This document shows positions 24,462 to 34,553 of a stretch of 64,000 bases of DNA, piece after piece; position 1 is the first letter of the stretch; each line of letters opens with the position of its first letter. Made by a program: the position numbers and the translations under genes. A model generated the notes under the pieces. The model saw nothing but the letters and a program-made list of their open reading frames with translations, made no database searches and was not told where the DNA came from. Origin of the DNA: Arenimonas fontis (lineage in GTDB: Bacteria; Pseudomonadota; Gammaproteobacteria; Xanthomonadales; Xanthomonadaceae); assembly GCF_008386465.1 (NCBI RefSeq), contig NZ_VUOD01000003.1, forward strand, positions 248,001 through 312,000, in the 5' to 3' direction.

Positions 24462-27138
24462 TCACCGGCGCCACAGGCCGACGGTGTCCATCACCTGCTT
24501 GCCAGCGCCCGGCGCCAACCGCCTGAACGCCTTGTGGCCGACCAGCAACAGGACGATGTCCGCGGACTGCACCGCCTCCTCGGCCGGCACCAGCTGCAGA
24601 TCGAGCTCCCCCAGGCCGGCGTGCGGCAGCGCCGCCTCGAAGGGATCGGCGCAAAGCACGCGACCCGGGTAGCGCTCGCTGAGGGTGCGGGCGATCTGCA
24701 GGGCCGGGCTCTCGCGGAAGTCGTCCACGTCCGGCTTGTAGGTCAGACCCAGGCAGGCGATGCGGGCATCGGGCCGCCCGGCCAGCGCCTGCTCCACCTT
24801 GGCGATCACATGCAGCGGCTTGTGGTCGTTGACCTCGCGCGCCTGGCGGATCAGCCGGGCCTGCTCCGGCGCGCTGGCGACGATGAACCAGGGATCCACG
24901 GCGATGCAGTGGCCGCCCACGCCCGGCCCCGGGTTGAGGATGGACACGCGCGGATGCCGGTTGGCGAAGCCGATCACGTCCCAGGCGTCGATGCCGAGCC
25001 TGTCGCAGATCATGGACAGCTCGTTGGCGAAGGCGATGTTGACGTCGCGGTACGCGTTCTCGGTCAGCTTGACCATCTCCGCGGTGCGGTCGTCGGTCAG
25101 CAGGCACTCGCCCTTGACGAAGCGCTGGTAGAGGCCGGCGGCGCGCTTCGCGCACTCCGGCGTCATGCCGCCGATGATGCGGTCGTTGTCCACGAGCTCG
25201 CGCAGCATCTGCCCGGGGATGATGCGCTCGGGACAATAGGCCAGGTGGACATCGGGACCACGATCGCCGCCCGGGAACGCCAGGTCGGGACGAAGCTCGG
25301 CCATCACTCGCGCCAGCATGCCGGTGGTGCCCACCGGCGAGGTGGATTCGAGAATGACCAGGTCACCCTTCTTCAGCACCGGCGCCAGCGAGCGGCCGGC
25401 GGCCTCGACGTAACTGACGTCGGGCGCGTGATTTTCGTCGTGCCCGACCGGCGTCGGCACCGCGATGATGAAGGCGTCGGCAGGCTGGGGATCCAGGTGG
25501 GCGCTGAGCCGGCCCTCCTTCACCCCGCGCTCGACCAGCGCGTCCAGATCGCCCTCCTCGATGTGCGCGCGGCCCTGATTGACGCTGTCCACGGCCCGCT
25601 GGCTGATGTCCACGCCGTATACCCGCAGACCGCTGGCGGCGAACATGGCGGCGGTGGGCAGGCCGATGTAGCCCAGGCCGATCACTGCCAGGCTGGCGAT
25701 CTCCGATCCGGAGGGCGGGGCGTCGCGTCGCATGCTCATTCTCTTGTCGTTCCTCGGTGCGGTCGATGGGGGAGGCGTACGTTCCGATCCCGCCTCCGGC
25801 CGGTGCCGGGCGCGGATTATCGCATCCAGTCGCGCGGCGATGGCCGGCCAGGCATGGCCGGCGGCCGCGTCGGGAGTCGGCACGAACGGAACAGTGCCGC
25901 CGGCCTGCTTGAGGTCCCGCCAGGCGCGCAGGACGCGGGCGATGTCCCTGGCATCGTTGCGGCAGGCAACGCCATGCCCGGTACCGGCCAGCAAGGCGGC
26001 CGCGGCGTCGGCCGGATCGGCCGGATCGGGGCACAGATGCAGGATCGGCTTGCGCGCGCCCAGGTACTCGTACAGCTTGCCCGGCACCTGGCAGGGATCG
26101 TCGTTGGCGATGTTAACCAGTACGTCCACAGCCCGCTGCGCCTTGAGCGCCCGCAGGTGCGGCATGAAGCCCAGCAGGCGGATCGCGCCCGGCGAACGCC
26201 GAGCGACCTCGGCGATGTCGTCCGGCACCTTCACCGAGGCGATGTTCAGGCGCGTGCCCGGCGTCGCCAGCACCGCCTCCATCAGAGCGTCGTGCCGGCG
26301 GAACCCGTAGAAGCTGCCGGTGTAGAGCAACTCCAGCCGGCCGGTATCGAACCTCGGGTCCTGCGGGCCGTCCGGCGGCAGCGCCGGGGCCGGGTCGTAT
26401 CCCTGGGTGAGCACCGCGCAGCGGTCGGCCGGCAGGCCGTGGCGCCTTGCCAGCAGCGCCGCCGCCCGATCGGTGGTGACCAGCACGCATTCGGCGCGCG
26501 CGCAGACCTCGCGTTCCAGCGCCTCGGCGCGGCGGTGCCAGCGTCGTGGCGTGTACGGCGCCAGCACCGGATCACCCAAATCGGCGACCCAGCGCACTCC
26601 CCGGCGGGCAGCCATCAGGCCGAGCTCCAGGGTCGTGGCCGGCTCGTGCGAGCTGATCACCACGTCGGGCCGGATCTCATCGAGCAGGGCCTGCATGCGC
26701 CGCTTCGCCCAAGGCTTCCATTCGCCGCGCAGGTCGGGGAACAGCAGCCATTCCATCAGCCGCTGCGCGCGCAAGAACATCCGGCCCTTCCAGTTCAGGC
26801 CGGCATGCCAGAGCCTGCCCTTCCAGTTGAGTTCGACCTCGGCCGCAACCGCAGCGCCACCCTGCCCCTGCGGTTCCGCCGGCGGGCCGGCGCTGCGCCG
26901 TCGCCTGCGCGCGCGCGCCGCCAGAAAGCCCATCAGCGGACCGGCAAAACAGCGGTGCACGGTCAGTCCGGGTGGAATGGCCGGCAAGCCCAGACCGTCG
27001 GCGGGATGGTCGGGGGCCAGCACGTGCACGTCGTGGCCCAGCGCCACCAGTTCGCGGGTCAGATAGGACCAGCGCAGCGATTGCGGGGACGGGCTGGGCG
27101 GAAATTCGTAAGCGACCACCAGGAGGCGCAGCGGCTTC

Positions 27139-27149
<11 letters not shown>
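24462..27149 (-). CDS. GT4 glycosyltransferase fused to UDP-ManNAc dehydrogenase (WecC)
   Basis: 895 residues in one uninterrupted frame from ATG 27149 (AAGGGGG upstream; it overlaps the wzt-like gene by 11 bases). Residues about 1-455 are a GT4-type glycosyltransferase (VVAYEFPPSPSPQSLRW, VISSHEPATTLELGLM, LLYTGSFYGFRRHDALM, GKLYEYLGARKPIL). After a proline/arginine-rich linker, residues about 471-895 are a nucleotide-sugar dehydrogenase: AVIGLGYIGLPTAAMFA, VPTPVGHDENHAPD, ESTSPVGTT, TENAYRDVNIAFANEL and GPGVGGHCIAVDPWF with catalytic C748, matching WecC, which makes UDP-ManNAcA. An internal ATG at 25739 could allow separate production of the dehydrogenase, but no stop codon separates the halves. 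Confidence 0.88.
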
Positions 27150-27966
<817 letters not shown>

Positions 27967-27975
27967 CTCCCGCCC

Positions 27976-28797
27976 TCAGACCCACAGTGGCACATATCGG
28001 GCATAACGCCGATACAGCAGGATGGTGAGCGCCCAACCGGCCGCCGCCAGCAGGCAGACCACCAGAATGGAAGCCGTCTCCGGATGGCCGCCAAGCAGGG
28101 GCGCGCGCACTACTTCCAGCAGATGGAATGCCGGATTGAAACGCACCAGGCTGCCGCGCAGCGTGTCCGGAGGAAACCGGTCCACCTGCCAGAGTATCGG
28201 CGTCAGCAGGAAGCCCAGCATCAGCACGGCGCCGATCAGTTCCTGGGTATCGCGGAAGCGGGCTCCGATCAGGGCGATGCAAACGGCGATCCAGCCCAGG
28301 TTGAGCAGCAACAGCGGAAAGCTCAGCAGCAGGGTCCAGAGGTGCCCGAGATGGGTTTCGGGCGACCACATCAGCACCGCCACCACCACTGCGCCGCCGA
28401 AAAACAGGTGAAAGAACGCCTTGGAGAACGACACCAAGATGAAATCGGTCAGCCGGATCCGGCCTTCCATGATGTTGGCCTTGTGCGACGGCAGGGCACC
28501 GGCGACGTCGGTGACGACCTGGATCATGAACCGCCAGGTCACGTAGCCCACCGCCAGGTAGGGCAGGTAGCGCTCCAGCGGATAGCTCATCAGGTGCGAA
28601 TAGACATTGCCCAACACCAGCACGAACAGTGCCACCGGCAGCGCCAGCCAGAGCAGGCCGAGGCTGGTGCGCCGGTACTTGGTGGTGATCTCCAGCCAGC
28701 TGGAATAGGCCCAGTACTCCGGCCGGCGCAGGCTCTGCCACAGGTGGGCCAGCAGCGCCGGTCCCTGGTCGGAACGATAGGTGCCGCCCGCGTTCAT
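27976..28797 (-). CDS. wzm: polysaccharide ABC exporter, permease (Wzm/KpsM-like)
   Basis: 273 residues from ATG 28797, overlapping the upstream cystathionine gamma-lyase stop as ATGA. ABC-2 type permease with about six membrane helices: LGLLWLALPVALFVLVLGNVY-type first helix, YLAVGYVTWRFM, FFGGAVVVAVLMW, LLLSFPLLLLNLGWIAVCIAL and a final LVVCLLAAAGWALTILLYRR. The cytoplasmic start (RRPEYWAYSSWLEITTKYRR) and the NPAFHLLEVVRAPLLGG motif are typical of O-antigen exporters. It is the first gene of the polysaccharide locus proper; the gene order metB-wzm-wzt is as in Xanthomonas LPS loci. Confidence 0.93.
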   Translation of the reverse strand: MNAGGTYRSDQGPALLAHLWQSLRRPEYWAYSSWLEITTKYRRTSLGLLWLALPVALFVLVLGNVYSHLMSYPLERYLPYLAVGYVTWRFMIQVVTDVAGALPSHKANIMEGRIRLTDFILVSFSKAFFHLFFGGAVVVAVLMWSPETHLGHLWTLLLSFPLLLLNLGWIAVCIALIGARFRDTQELIGAVLMLGFLLTPILWQVDRFPPDTLRGSLVRFNPAFHLLEVVRAPLLGGHPETASILVVCLLAAAGWALTILLYRRYARYVPLWV

Positions 28798-29957
28798 CCG
28801 GCCAGCGCCTCCTCCAGCTCCGCCCGCAGGTCGGCCAGGTCCTCGACGCCGACGCTCAGGCGCACCAGGTTGTCGCCGATGCCGAGCTGGGCGCGGCGCT
28901 CCGGCGGCACCGAGGCGTGGGTCATCACCGCCGGATGGTTGACCAGGCTTTCGACGCCACCCAGGGACTCGGCCAGCGCGAACAGTTCGGTGCGCTCGCA
29001 GAAGCGCTTCGCCGCCTCGAAGCCGCCCTTGAGCAGCAACGTCACCATGCCGCCGAAGCCGTCCATCTGCCGCCTGGCCAGCGCGTGCTGCGGGTGCGAA
29101 GCCAGACCGGGGTAGATCACCCGCTCCACGGCCGGGTGCCTCTGCAGCCATTCGGCCAGGGCCTGGGCGTTTTCGCAGTGCGCCTTCATGCGCAGGTGCA
29201 GGGTCTTGAGGCCGCGCAGGGCCAGGAAGCTGTCGAAGGGGCCCTGGACGCCGCCGACGGCGTTCTGCAGGAAGCTCAGCTTCTCGGCCAGCTCGGCGTC
29301 GTCGCCGACCACCACCATGCCGCCGACGATGTCGCTGTGGCCGTTGAGGTACTTGGTGGCCGAATGCATCACCAGGTGGGCGCCATGTTCCAGCGGCCGC
29401 TGCAGGATCGGCGAGCTGAAGGTGTTGTCTACCGCCAGCAGGATGCCGCGCTTGCGGCAGAACTCGGCCAGGCGGGCGATGTCCACGATCTTCAGCAACG
29501 GGTTGGTGGGCGTCTCGCACCAAACCAGGCGGGTGTTGGGCTTCACCGCCGCTTCCAGCGCCGCCATGTCGTTGAGGTCTATGAAGCTGAAATCCAGCCC
29601 GGCGCTGCGCCGGCGTACCCGCTCGAACAGGCGGAAGGTGCCGCCGTAGACGTCGTCCATGCAGATGACGTGGCTGCCGCTGTCCAGGGCGTCCAGCACG
29701 GTGGCGGTCGCGGCCAGGCCGCTGGCGAAGGCGTAGCCGCGGCTGCCGCCTTCCAGCGCCGCCACGCAGCGCTCGTAGGCGAAACGGGTCGGGTTGTGGC
29801 TGCGGCTGTATTCGAAGCCCTGGTGCACGCCCGGGCTGGACTGCACGTAGGTCGAGGTAGCGTAGATCGGCGTCATCACCGCGCCCGTGCTCGGGTCGGG
29901 CGACTGGCCGGCGTGGATGGCCCGGGTGCCCAGGCCGTGCTTGTCGTGCTCGCTCAT
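28794..29957 (-). CDS. cystathionine gamma-lyase/gamma-synthase family enzyme
   Basis: 387-residue Cys/Met-metabolism PLP enzyme. PLP lysine K202 lies in MHSATKYLNGHSD; other blocks are IYATSTYVQSSPG, YSRSHNPTRFAYE, FASGLAATATVL, VYGGTFRLFERV and ESLGGVESLVNHPAVMTH. Beside a cystathionine beta-synthase gene it most likely acts as cystathionine gamma-lyase (cystathionine to cysteine), though the sequence cannot exclude gamma-synthase activity (metB), the name used for the LPS-flanking gene in Xanthomonas. It starts at ATG 29957 with AAGGA upstream, 22 bases after the beta-synthase gene. Confidence 0.92.
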   Translation of the reverse strand: MSEHDKHGLGTRAIHAGQSPDPSTGAVMTPIYATSTYVQSSPGVHQGFEYSRSHNPTRFAYERCVAALEGGSRGYAFASGLAATATVLDALDSGSHVICMDDVYGGTFRLFERVRRRSAGLDFSFIDLNDMAALEAAVKPNTRLVWCETPTNPLLKIVDIARLAEFCRKRGILLAVDNTFSSPILQRPLEHGAHLVMHSATKYLNGHSDIVGGMVVVGDDAELAEKLSFLQNAVGGVQGPFDSFLALRGLKTLHLRMKAHCENAQALAEWLQRHPAVERVIYPGLASHPQHALARRQMDGFGGMVTLLLKGGFEAAKRFCERTELFALAESLGGVESLVNHPAVMTHASVPPERRAQLGIGDNLVRLSVGVEDLADLRAELEEALAG

Positions 29958-29979
29958 GTCCGTTCCTTAGGGCGGCGGC

Positions 29980-31350
29980 TCAGCCGGCGCGCCGACGCAG
30001 ATAGTTCAACAGGTCGATGCGGGTGATCAGGCCAAGGAAACGCGAACCGTCCATGACGATGGCCACGTGACCGCGATCGAACACCGGCAGCAGCGCCTCC
30101 ATCGGCGCGGTCACCTCCAGCACGTCCAGCTTGCTGACCATGGCGGTGGCCACCGGGTCGCGGAAGCGCTCTTCCTGGCCGTAGACATGCAGCAGCACGT
30201 CGGATTCGTCGAGAATGCCGACGATGTTCTCGCCGTCCATCACCGGCAGCTGCGAGACGTCGTACATCTTCATGCGCTGCCAGGCCACGTGCAGGGTGTC
30301 GTTCGGGCCCACCACCACGGTGTCGCGCTGGGCGTAGGGCCGCATGATCAGGTCGCGCAGGTCGCCGTAACGGGGCCGGTCCAGGAAGCCCTGGTCCAGC
30401 ATCCAGTAGTCGTTGTACATCTTCGAGAGGTACTTGTTGCCGGTGTCGCAGACCAGGGTCAGCACCTTCTTCGGCGCGGTCTGCCCGCGGCAGTACTTCA
30501 GCGCGGCCGCCAGCAGGGTGCCGGTGGAACTGCCGCCGAGGATGCCCTCCTTCATCAGCAGCTCGCGGCCGGCCAGGAAGCTTTCCCTGTCGGAAATGGC
30601 ATAGGCCTTCTTCACCCGGCTGAAGTCGGAGATCGAGGGCAGGAAGTCCTCGCCGATGCCCTCCACCAGCCAGGTGCCGGACTTGCTGCTGAGCACGCCC
30701 TCGTTGATGTACTGGGCCAGGATCGAACCGACCGGGTCGGCCAGCACCAGTTCCAGCTGCGGCGCCACCCGGGCGAAGTACCGCGACAGGCCGGTCATGG
30801 TGCCGGAGCTGCCGCAGCCGAAGACGATGGCGTCCAGCCGGCCGTCCATCTGCCGCCAGATTTCCGGACCTGTCACCTCTTCATGGGTGGCGGGATTGTC
30901 CGGGTTGCCGAACTGGTTGATGAAGTAGCCGCCCGGGGTTTCCCGGGCGATGCGCTCGGCCATGTCCTGGTAATAGTCCGGGTGGCCCTTGGCCACGTCC
31001 GAGCGGGTCAGGATGACCTCGGCGCCCATGGCGCGCAGGTTGAATATCTTTTCCCGGCTCATCTTGTCGGGAACCACCAGGACCAGGCGGTAGCCCTTTT
31101 GCCGGGCCACCAGGGCCAAGCCGATGCCGGTGTTGCCGGCGGTGCCCTCGACCAGGGTGGCGCCGGGCCGGATGTCGCCGCGGGCCTCGGCGGCCTCGAT
31201 CATGCGCAGGCCGATGCGGTCCTTGATGGACCCGCCCGGGTTCATGCATTCCAGCTTCAGGTACAGCTCGCAGGGCCCGGTGTCCAGGTGCTGGGCCTTG
31301 ACGATGGGAGTTTCGCCGATGAGCTCGAGGACGTTCTGGTGGATCGGCAT
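29980..31350 (-). CDS. cystathionine beta-synthase with CBS-domain pair
   Basis: 456 residues from ATG 31350. Condenses serine and homocysteine to cystathionine in the cytoplasm. The N-terminal fold-II PLP domain has MNPGGSIKDRIG (lysine K43), EGTAGNTGIGLA, and GCGSSGTMTGLSRYF with GGSSTGTLLAAALKY. Residues about 330-456 hold two CBS motifs (LHVAWQRMKMYDVSQLPVMD and LITRIDLLNYLRRR), the regulatory Bateman module. No heme-binding N-terminal extension is present, as usual in bacteria. It forms an operon with the gamma-lyase gene and is the first gene of the run into the polysaccharide locus. Confidence 0.94.
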   Translation of the reverse strand: MPIHQNVLELIGETPIVKAQHLDTGPCELYLKLECMNPGGSIKDRIGLRMIEAAEARGDIRPGATLVEGTAGNTGIGLALVARQKGYRLVLVVPDKMSREKIFNLRAMGAEVILTRSDVAKGHPDYYQDMAERIARETPGGYFINQFGNPDNPATHEEVTGPEIWRQMDGRLDAIVFGCGSSGTMTGLSRYFARVAPQLELVLADPVGSILAQYINEGVLSSKSGTWLVEGIGEDFLPSISDFSRVKKAYAISDRESFLAGRELLMKEGILGGSSTGTLLAAALKYCRGQTAPKKVLTLVCDTGNKYLSKMYNDYWMLDQGFLDRPRYGDLRDLIMRPYAQRDTVVVGPNDTLHVAWQRMKMYDVSQLPVMDGENIVGILDESDVLLHVYGQEERFRDPVATAMVSKLDVLEVTAPMEALLPVFDRGHVAIVMDGSRFLGLITRIDLLNYLRRRAG

Positions 31351-31442
31351 GGGGGGCTGGGACGGGCGGAAACCGCCTGGAAGGGCCGCGGATTCTACCA
31401 GTCCGGCCGGTACCCGACATCCGCGCGGAGCGGGGAAGTGCT

Positions 31443-31482
31443 CGGACGGCGACGGCCCGACGAGGGAGGCCGCCGCCGTCCG
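31443..31482 (-). terminator. long hairpin downstream of the YdcH gene
   Basis: Arms CGGACGGCG (31443-31451) and CGCCGTCCG (31474-31482) pair perfectly, and after one mismatch five further pairs (CGGCC/GGCCG) extend the stem, leaving a 10-base loop. It starts 11 bases past the stop of the gene at 31493-31711. There is no U-run, so termination is likely but not certain. Confidence 0.55.
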
Positions 31483-31492
31483 GCGGGAACCA

Positions 31493-31711
31493 TCAGTGAT
31501 GCCGTTGCGCGAACATCCGCGTCAAACGGTCCTTGGCGTACAGCTTTTCCTTCTTCATCCGCGCCAGCGTGGCGTCGTCCACGGGCAGGACGCCCAGCTC
31601 GGCATCCAGGACCTGTTTGTCCAGCTCCCGGTGCCGGTGGTAGAGCTGCCGGAATTCCGGATCGCTCTTCATCAGCGCGTCGAGTTCGTGCTGTGGTTGC
31701 CCTTCAAACAT
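31493..31711 (-). CDS. YdcH-family (DUF465) protein
   Basis: 72 residues. The ATG at 31711 was chosen because AGGAGGT lies eight bases upstream; a longer in-frame reading from 31870 has low-complexity sequence and no ribosome site. The sequence MFEGQPQHELDALMKSDPEF, then HRELDKQVLDAELG and MKKEKLYAKDRLTRMF fits the small helical-hairpin YdcH/DUF465 family, conserved in proteobacteria but of unknown function. It stands alone between hairpins. Confidence 0.88.
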   Translation of the reverse strand: MFEGQPQHELDALMKSDPEFRQLYHRHRELDKQVLDAELGVLPVDDATLARMKKEKLYAKDRLTRMFAQRHH

Positions 31712-31979
31712 CGGTTTGACCTCCTCCGGAAACGCGAACGCCCCGGCCGGGGCCAGGGCGTACGGATTGAAGACAAAGGTCAGGTCGCTTTCGCGGGCGG
31801 CGCCCCCCATCGGCCCGCCCGCCTCGGTCTTCGAGGGGGTGGACTCGGCGGGGGCGAGGTCTGCTTTCATCGGCCTGGCTCGTGTATCCCGGGGGCGTCG
31901 GGAGGCCCCGGGACTCCGAAGCTACTCCCCTGCTCCAGGGCCCGCAAGCCCGCCTTCAAGCGATTGATTAAAAAGACAT

Positions 31980-32924
31980 TTACTCGACGATGATCTCCAC
32001 CCGCCGGTTCCGGGCGCGGCCCTCGGCGGTGCCGTTGTCGGCCACCGGTTCGGCCTGCCCCTTGCCCACCGCGGTGATCCGGCCGGAGGCGATGCCGGCC
32101 TGTTCCAGCAGCCGCCGAACCGCCTCGGCCCGGCGCCGCGACAGGGCCAGGTTGGCGGCCTCCCCGCCCTGGCTGTCGGTATGGCCTTCGACCGTGATGG
32201 CGCCGCTGCCCGGCAGCTGTGCCGCCAGCGCGTACAGGCTGGCCTGGGCCGCGGCGGTCAGGGTGGCGCTGCCGCTGGCGAAGGCATTGCCGGCCAGGGT
32301 GTAGACGGTGCGGCCGCCCTCCCGGCGGGACGGCGGCGGTGCCGCCTCCATCACCGCCGCCGCCAGCTCGGCCTCCTTGCGGGCCAGCTCGGCCTCGCGG
32401 GCGCGGGCGGCGGCCAGCTTGCGCGCCTGTTCGGCTTCGGCGGCGGCGGCCTTCACCGCCGCCTCGCGTTCGGCTTCGGTGCGCTCCAGTTCGCGCTGCA
32501 GGGCTTCCTCGCGGGCCAGGGCGGCCAGGCGCAGCCGCTCGTTTTCCATCCGCACGCGCTCGGCCTCGCGGCGACTGGCTTCCAGCAGGATCTGGTCACG
32601 CTCGCGGTCGAGCTGGGCGGCCTGCTGCTCGTACAGCTCGGCTTCGGCGGCCAGCCGGGCAATCTGGATCCGGGTCCTGGCCAAGGCCAGGGCGTGCTCA
32701 CGATCGCTGCGTTTGGCCCCGGCGGCCGCATCCAGGGCTTGGCGGGCCTTCAGGCGCTCGACCCGCCCCAGGCTGGCCAGGGAGGGATCGCCGTCCAGGC
32801 TGCCAAGCTCGGCGCGCAGGCCGGCCACGGCCTGTTCGTGTTCGCTGGGCGCCGCCGGCGCCATCGGCGCGGTCAGGGCCAGACCCAGGGCCAACAGCAG
32901 GGAAGACCAGGGATTCCGGCGCAT
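31980..32924 (-). CDS. OmpA-family protein with long coiled coil
   Basis: 314 residues. A signal peptide (core SLLLALGLALTAPMAPAA) leads into a long alanine/glutamate/arginine-rich coiled coil (about residues 30-190). The C-terminal OmpA-like peptidoglycan-binding domain (about 205-314) has AITVEGHTDSQGG, NLALSRRRAEAVRRLL and NRRVEIIVE. Such proteins tether the envelope to peptidoglycan. It has no transmembrane beta-barrel. It starts one base after the stop codon of the DUF4398 gene; the two are commonly paired. Confidence 0.9.
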   Translation of the reverse strand: MRRNPWSSLLLALGLALTAPMAPAAPSEHEQAVAGLRAELGSLDGDPSLASLGRVERLKARQALDAAAGAKRSDREHALALARTRIQIARLAAEAELYEQQAAQLDRERDQILLEASRREAERVRMENERLRLAALAREEALQRELERTEAEREAAVKAAAAEAEQARKLAAARAREAELARKEAELAAAVMEAAPPPSRREGGRTVYTLAGNAFASGSATLTAAAQASLYALAAQLPGSGAITVEGHTDSQGGEAANLALSRRRAEAVRRLLEQAGIASGRITAVGKGQAEPVADNGTAEGRARNRRVEIIVE

Positions 32925-32925
32925 G

Positions 32926-33306
32926 TCAGCGGCCCTCCGGGTTCAGCAGCAGCTGCCGCCGCAGGTCGGCATTGCGGGCGGCGCGGCTGTCCACCTCGGC
33001 CCGGGCGGCATCCAGGCGGGCCTTGACCCGGGCCAGGTCGGCATTGGCGGCGGCCGCCTCGGCATAACGCTCGGCGTCGCGCTTGCGGCGTTTGTCCAGG
33101 GACTCCCGGGCCTGCTGCAGCTGCTGGCGGGCGGCGGCCAGGACATCCGCGGCCGGGCCGCGCGGATCGGCCTGTTCGGCGGCGGCCAGCGCCTGCTCCG
33201 CCTCGGCGATGGCGCGGTCCGGATCGGCCAGGGCCGGCGGCGAAAATCCCGACGCAATCAACAGGATGGCGCTGGCGAGATGGATTTTTCGCGGCGTTGG
33301 TGTCAT
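32926..33306 (-). CDS. DUF4398 periplasmic protein
   Basis: 126 residues from ATG 33306 (an ATG at 33315 is also in frame; neither has a clear ribosome site). A signal peptide (LASAILLIASGFSPPALA) is followed by an alanine-rich helical region (DPDRAIAEAEQALAAAEQAD, LAAARQQLQQARESLDKRR), typical of DUF4398 proteins next to OmpA-like genes. Function unknown; probably an envelope partner of the OmpA-family product. Its start is only about 40 bases from the divergent pilU start. Confidence 0.85.
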   Translation of the reverse strand: MTPTPRKIHLASAILLIASGFSPPALADPDRAIAEAEQALAAAEQADPRGPAADVLAAARQQLQQARESLDKRRKRDAERYAEAAAANADLARVKARLDAARAEVDSRAARNADLRRQLLLNPEGR

Positions 33307-33348
33307 AAGACGCATACTGTTGGGCAGGGGTTCCAAGGATATACGCAC

Positions 33349-34473
33349 ATGGACATCGGCTACTTCCTGAAGCTGATGACGGAGAAGAACGCGTCGGACA
33401 TGTTCCTGACCACCGGCGCGCCCGTCTACATCAAGGTGGAGGGTCGCCTCTACCCGCTGGGCAATACCGGCCTGCCGGCAGGCATGGTCAAGAAGATCGC
33501 CTACTCGCTGATGGACGAAGGCCAGGTTCCGCAGTTCGAGCGCGACCTGGAGTTCAACATGGCCATCGCCGTGAAGGACACCGGCCGCTTCCGCGTGAAC
33601 GTGTTCAAGCAGCGCGGCGAGGTCGGCATGGTGATCCGCGCGATCAAGAGCGAGATTCCCAGCATCGACCAGCTCAAGCTGCCGGCGGTGCTCAAGGACA
33701 TCGTGATGGAACAGCGCGGCCTGGTGCTGGTGGTGGGTTCCACCGGCTCGGGCAAGTCCACCACGCTGGCGGCGATGATCGACCACCGCAACAGCAACTC
33801 CACCGGCCACATCCTCACCATCGAGGATCCGATCGAGTTCCTGCACAAGCACAAGAAGTCGATCGTCAACCAGCGCGAAGTCGGCCTGGACACCCACGCC
33901 TTCCACAACGCGCTGAAGAACGCCATGCGCGAGGCGCCCGACGTCATCCTGATCGGCGAGATCCTCGACGCCACGACCATGGAGTCGGCGATCGCCTTCG
34001 CCGAGACCGGCCACCTCTGCCTGGCCACCCTGCACTCGAACAACGCCGACCAGACCCTGGACCGCATCCTGAACTTCTTCCCGGAATCGGCCCACAAGAA
34101 CGTGCTGATGAACCTGTCGCTGAATCTCAAGGCGGTGATCAGCCAGCGCCTGGTGGTCGGCAAGGACGGCAAGCGCCTGCCGGCGGTCGAGATCCTGATC
34201 AACACGCCGATGATCCGCGACCTGATCCGCCGCGGCGAGGTGCACGAGATCAAGGAGGCGATGGACAAGTCGCTGCAGGAAGGCATGCAGACCTTCGACC
34301 AGTCCCTGTACCGGCTCTACAAGGAAGGCAAGATCGAGCTGGAGGAGGCGCTGCGCAAGGCCGATTCGCGCGATGGCCTGGCCCTGAAGATCCGCCTGTC
34401 CGAGGGCGCCAGCGGCGAGCACGACCCCTACGCCGACATGTACGGCGGCGAGAGCGGCCAGGGCAGCTTCTGA
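33349..34473 (+). CDS. pilU: type IV pilus retraction-associated ATPase PilU
   Basis: 374 residues from ATG 33349 (AAGGA ten bases upstream). A hexameric secretion-type ATPase acting at the cytoplasmic base of type IV pili with PilT. N-terminal PAS-like part (SDMFLTTGAPVYIKVEG), Walker A GSTGSGKST (130-138), Asp box TIEDPIEF, His box GHLCLATLHSNNADQTLDR. The Walker B region reads LIGEILDATTME, with leucine where arginine usually follows GEI. The C-terminal EGMQTFDQSLYRLYKEGKI and a soluble acidic tail favour PilU over PilT. No other pilus gene is in the window. Confidence 0.93.
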   Translation: MDIGYFLKLMTEKNASDMFLTTGAPVYIKVEGRLYPLGNTGLPAGMVKKIAYSLMDEGQVPQFERDLEFNMAIAVKDTGRFRVNVFKQRGEVGMVIRAIKSEIPSIDQLKLPAVLKDIVMEQRGLVLVVGSTGSGKSTTLAAMIDHRNSNSTGHILTIEDPIEFLHKHKKSIVNQREVGLDTHAFHNALKNAMREAPDVILIGEILDATTMESAIAFAETGHLCLATLHSNNADQTLDRILNFFPESAHKNVLMNLSLNLKAVISQRLVVGKDGKRLPAVEILINTPMIRDLIRRGEVHEIKEAMDKSLQEGMQTFDQSLYRLYKEGKIELEEALRKADSRDGLALKIRLSEGASGEHDPYADMYGGESGQGSF

Positions 34474-34476
34474 TTT

Positions 34477-34544
34477 CCCGCCGGCCGTGAACCACCGGCG
34501 CTGCGGGTGGCGGCGGCTGCCTTCGGCCGCAAGGCCCCGGCGGG
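34477..34544. terminator. inverted repeat between convergent pilU and maiA
   Basis: CCCGCCGG at 34477-34484 pairs with CCGGCGGG at 34537-34544 across a GC-rich loop that can itself fold (GGC/GCC segments). It fills the gap between the two convergent genes and may serve as a bidirectional terminator. There is no U-tract. Confidence 0.35.
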
Positions 34545-34553
34545 CGGGAGCCC

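Noticed and set aside
24462-25739. A separate wecC gene starting at the internal ATG
   Set aside because: The frame is continuous with the GT4 part and no stop separates them; recorded as a fusion with a possible internal start.
31712-31870. A 53-residue N-terminal extension of the YdcH protein
   Set aside because: The AGGAGGT just before 31711 and the family length support the short form; the extension is low complexity.
32308-33348. A long upstream in-frame extension of pilU
   Set aside because: It is antisense to the OmpA and DUF4398 genes, serine/arginine/alanine-rich, and PilU begins at the conserved MDIGYFLKLM.
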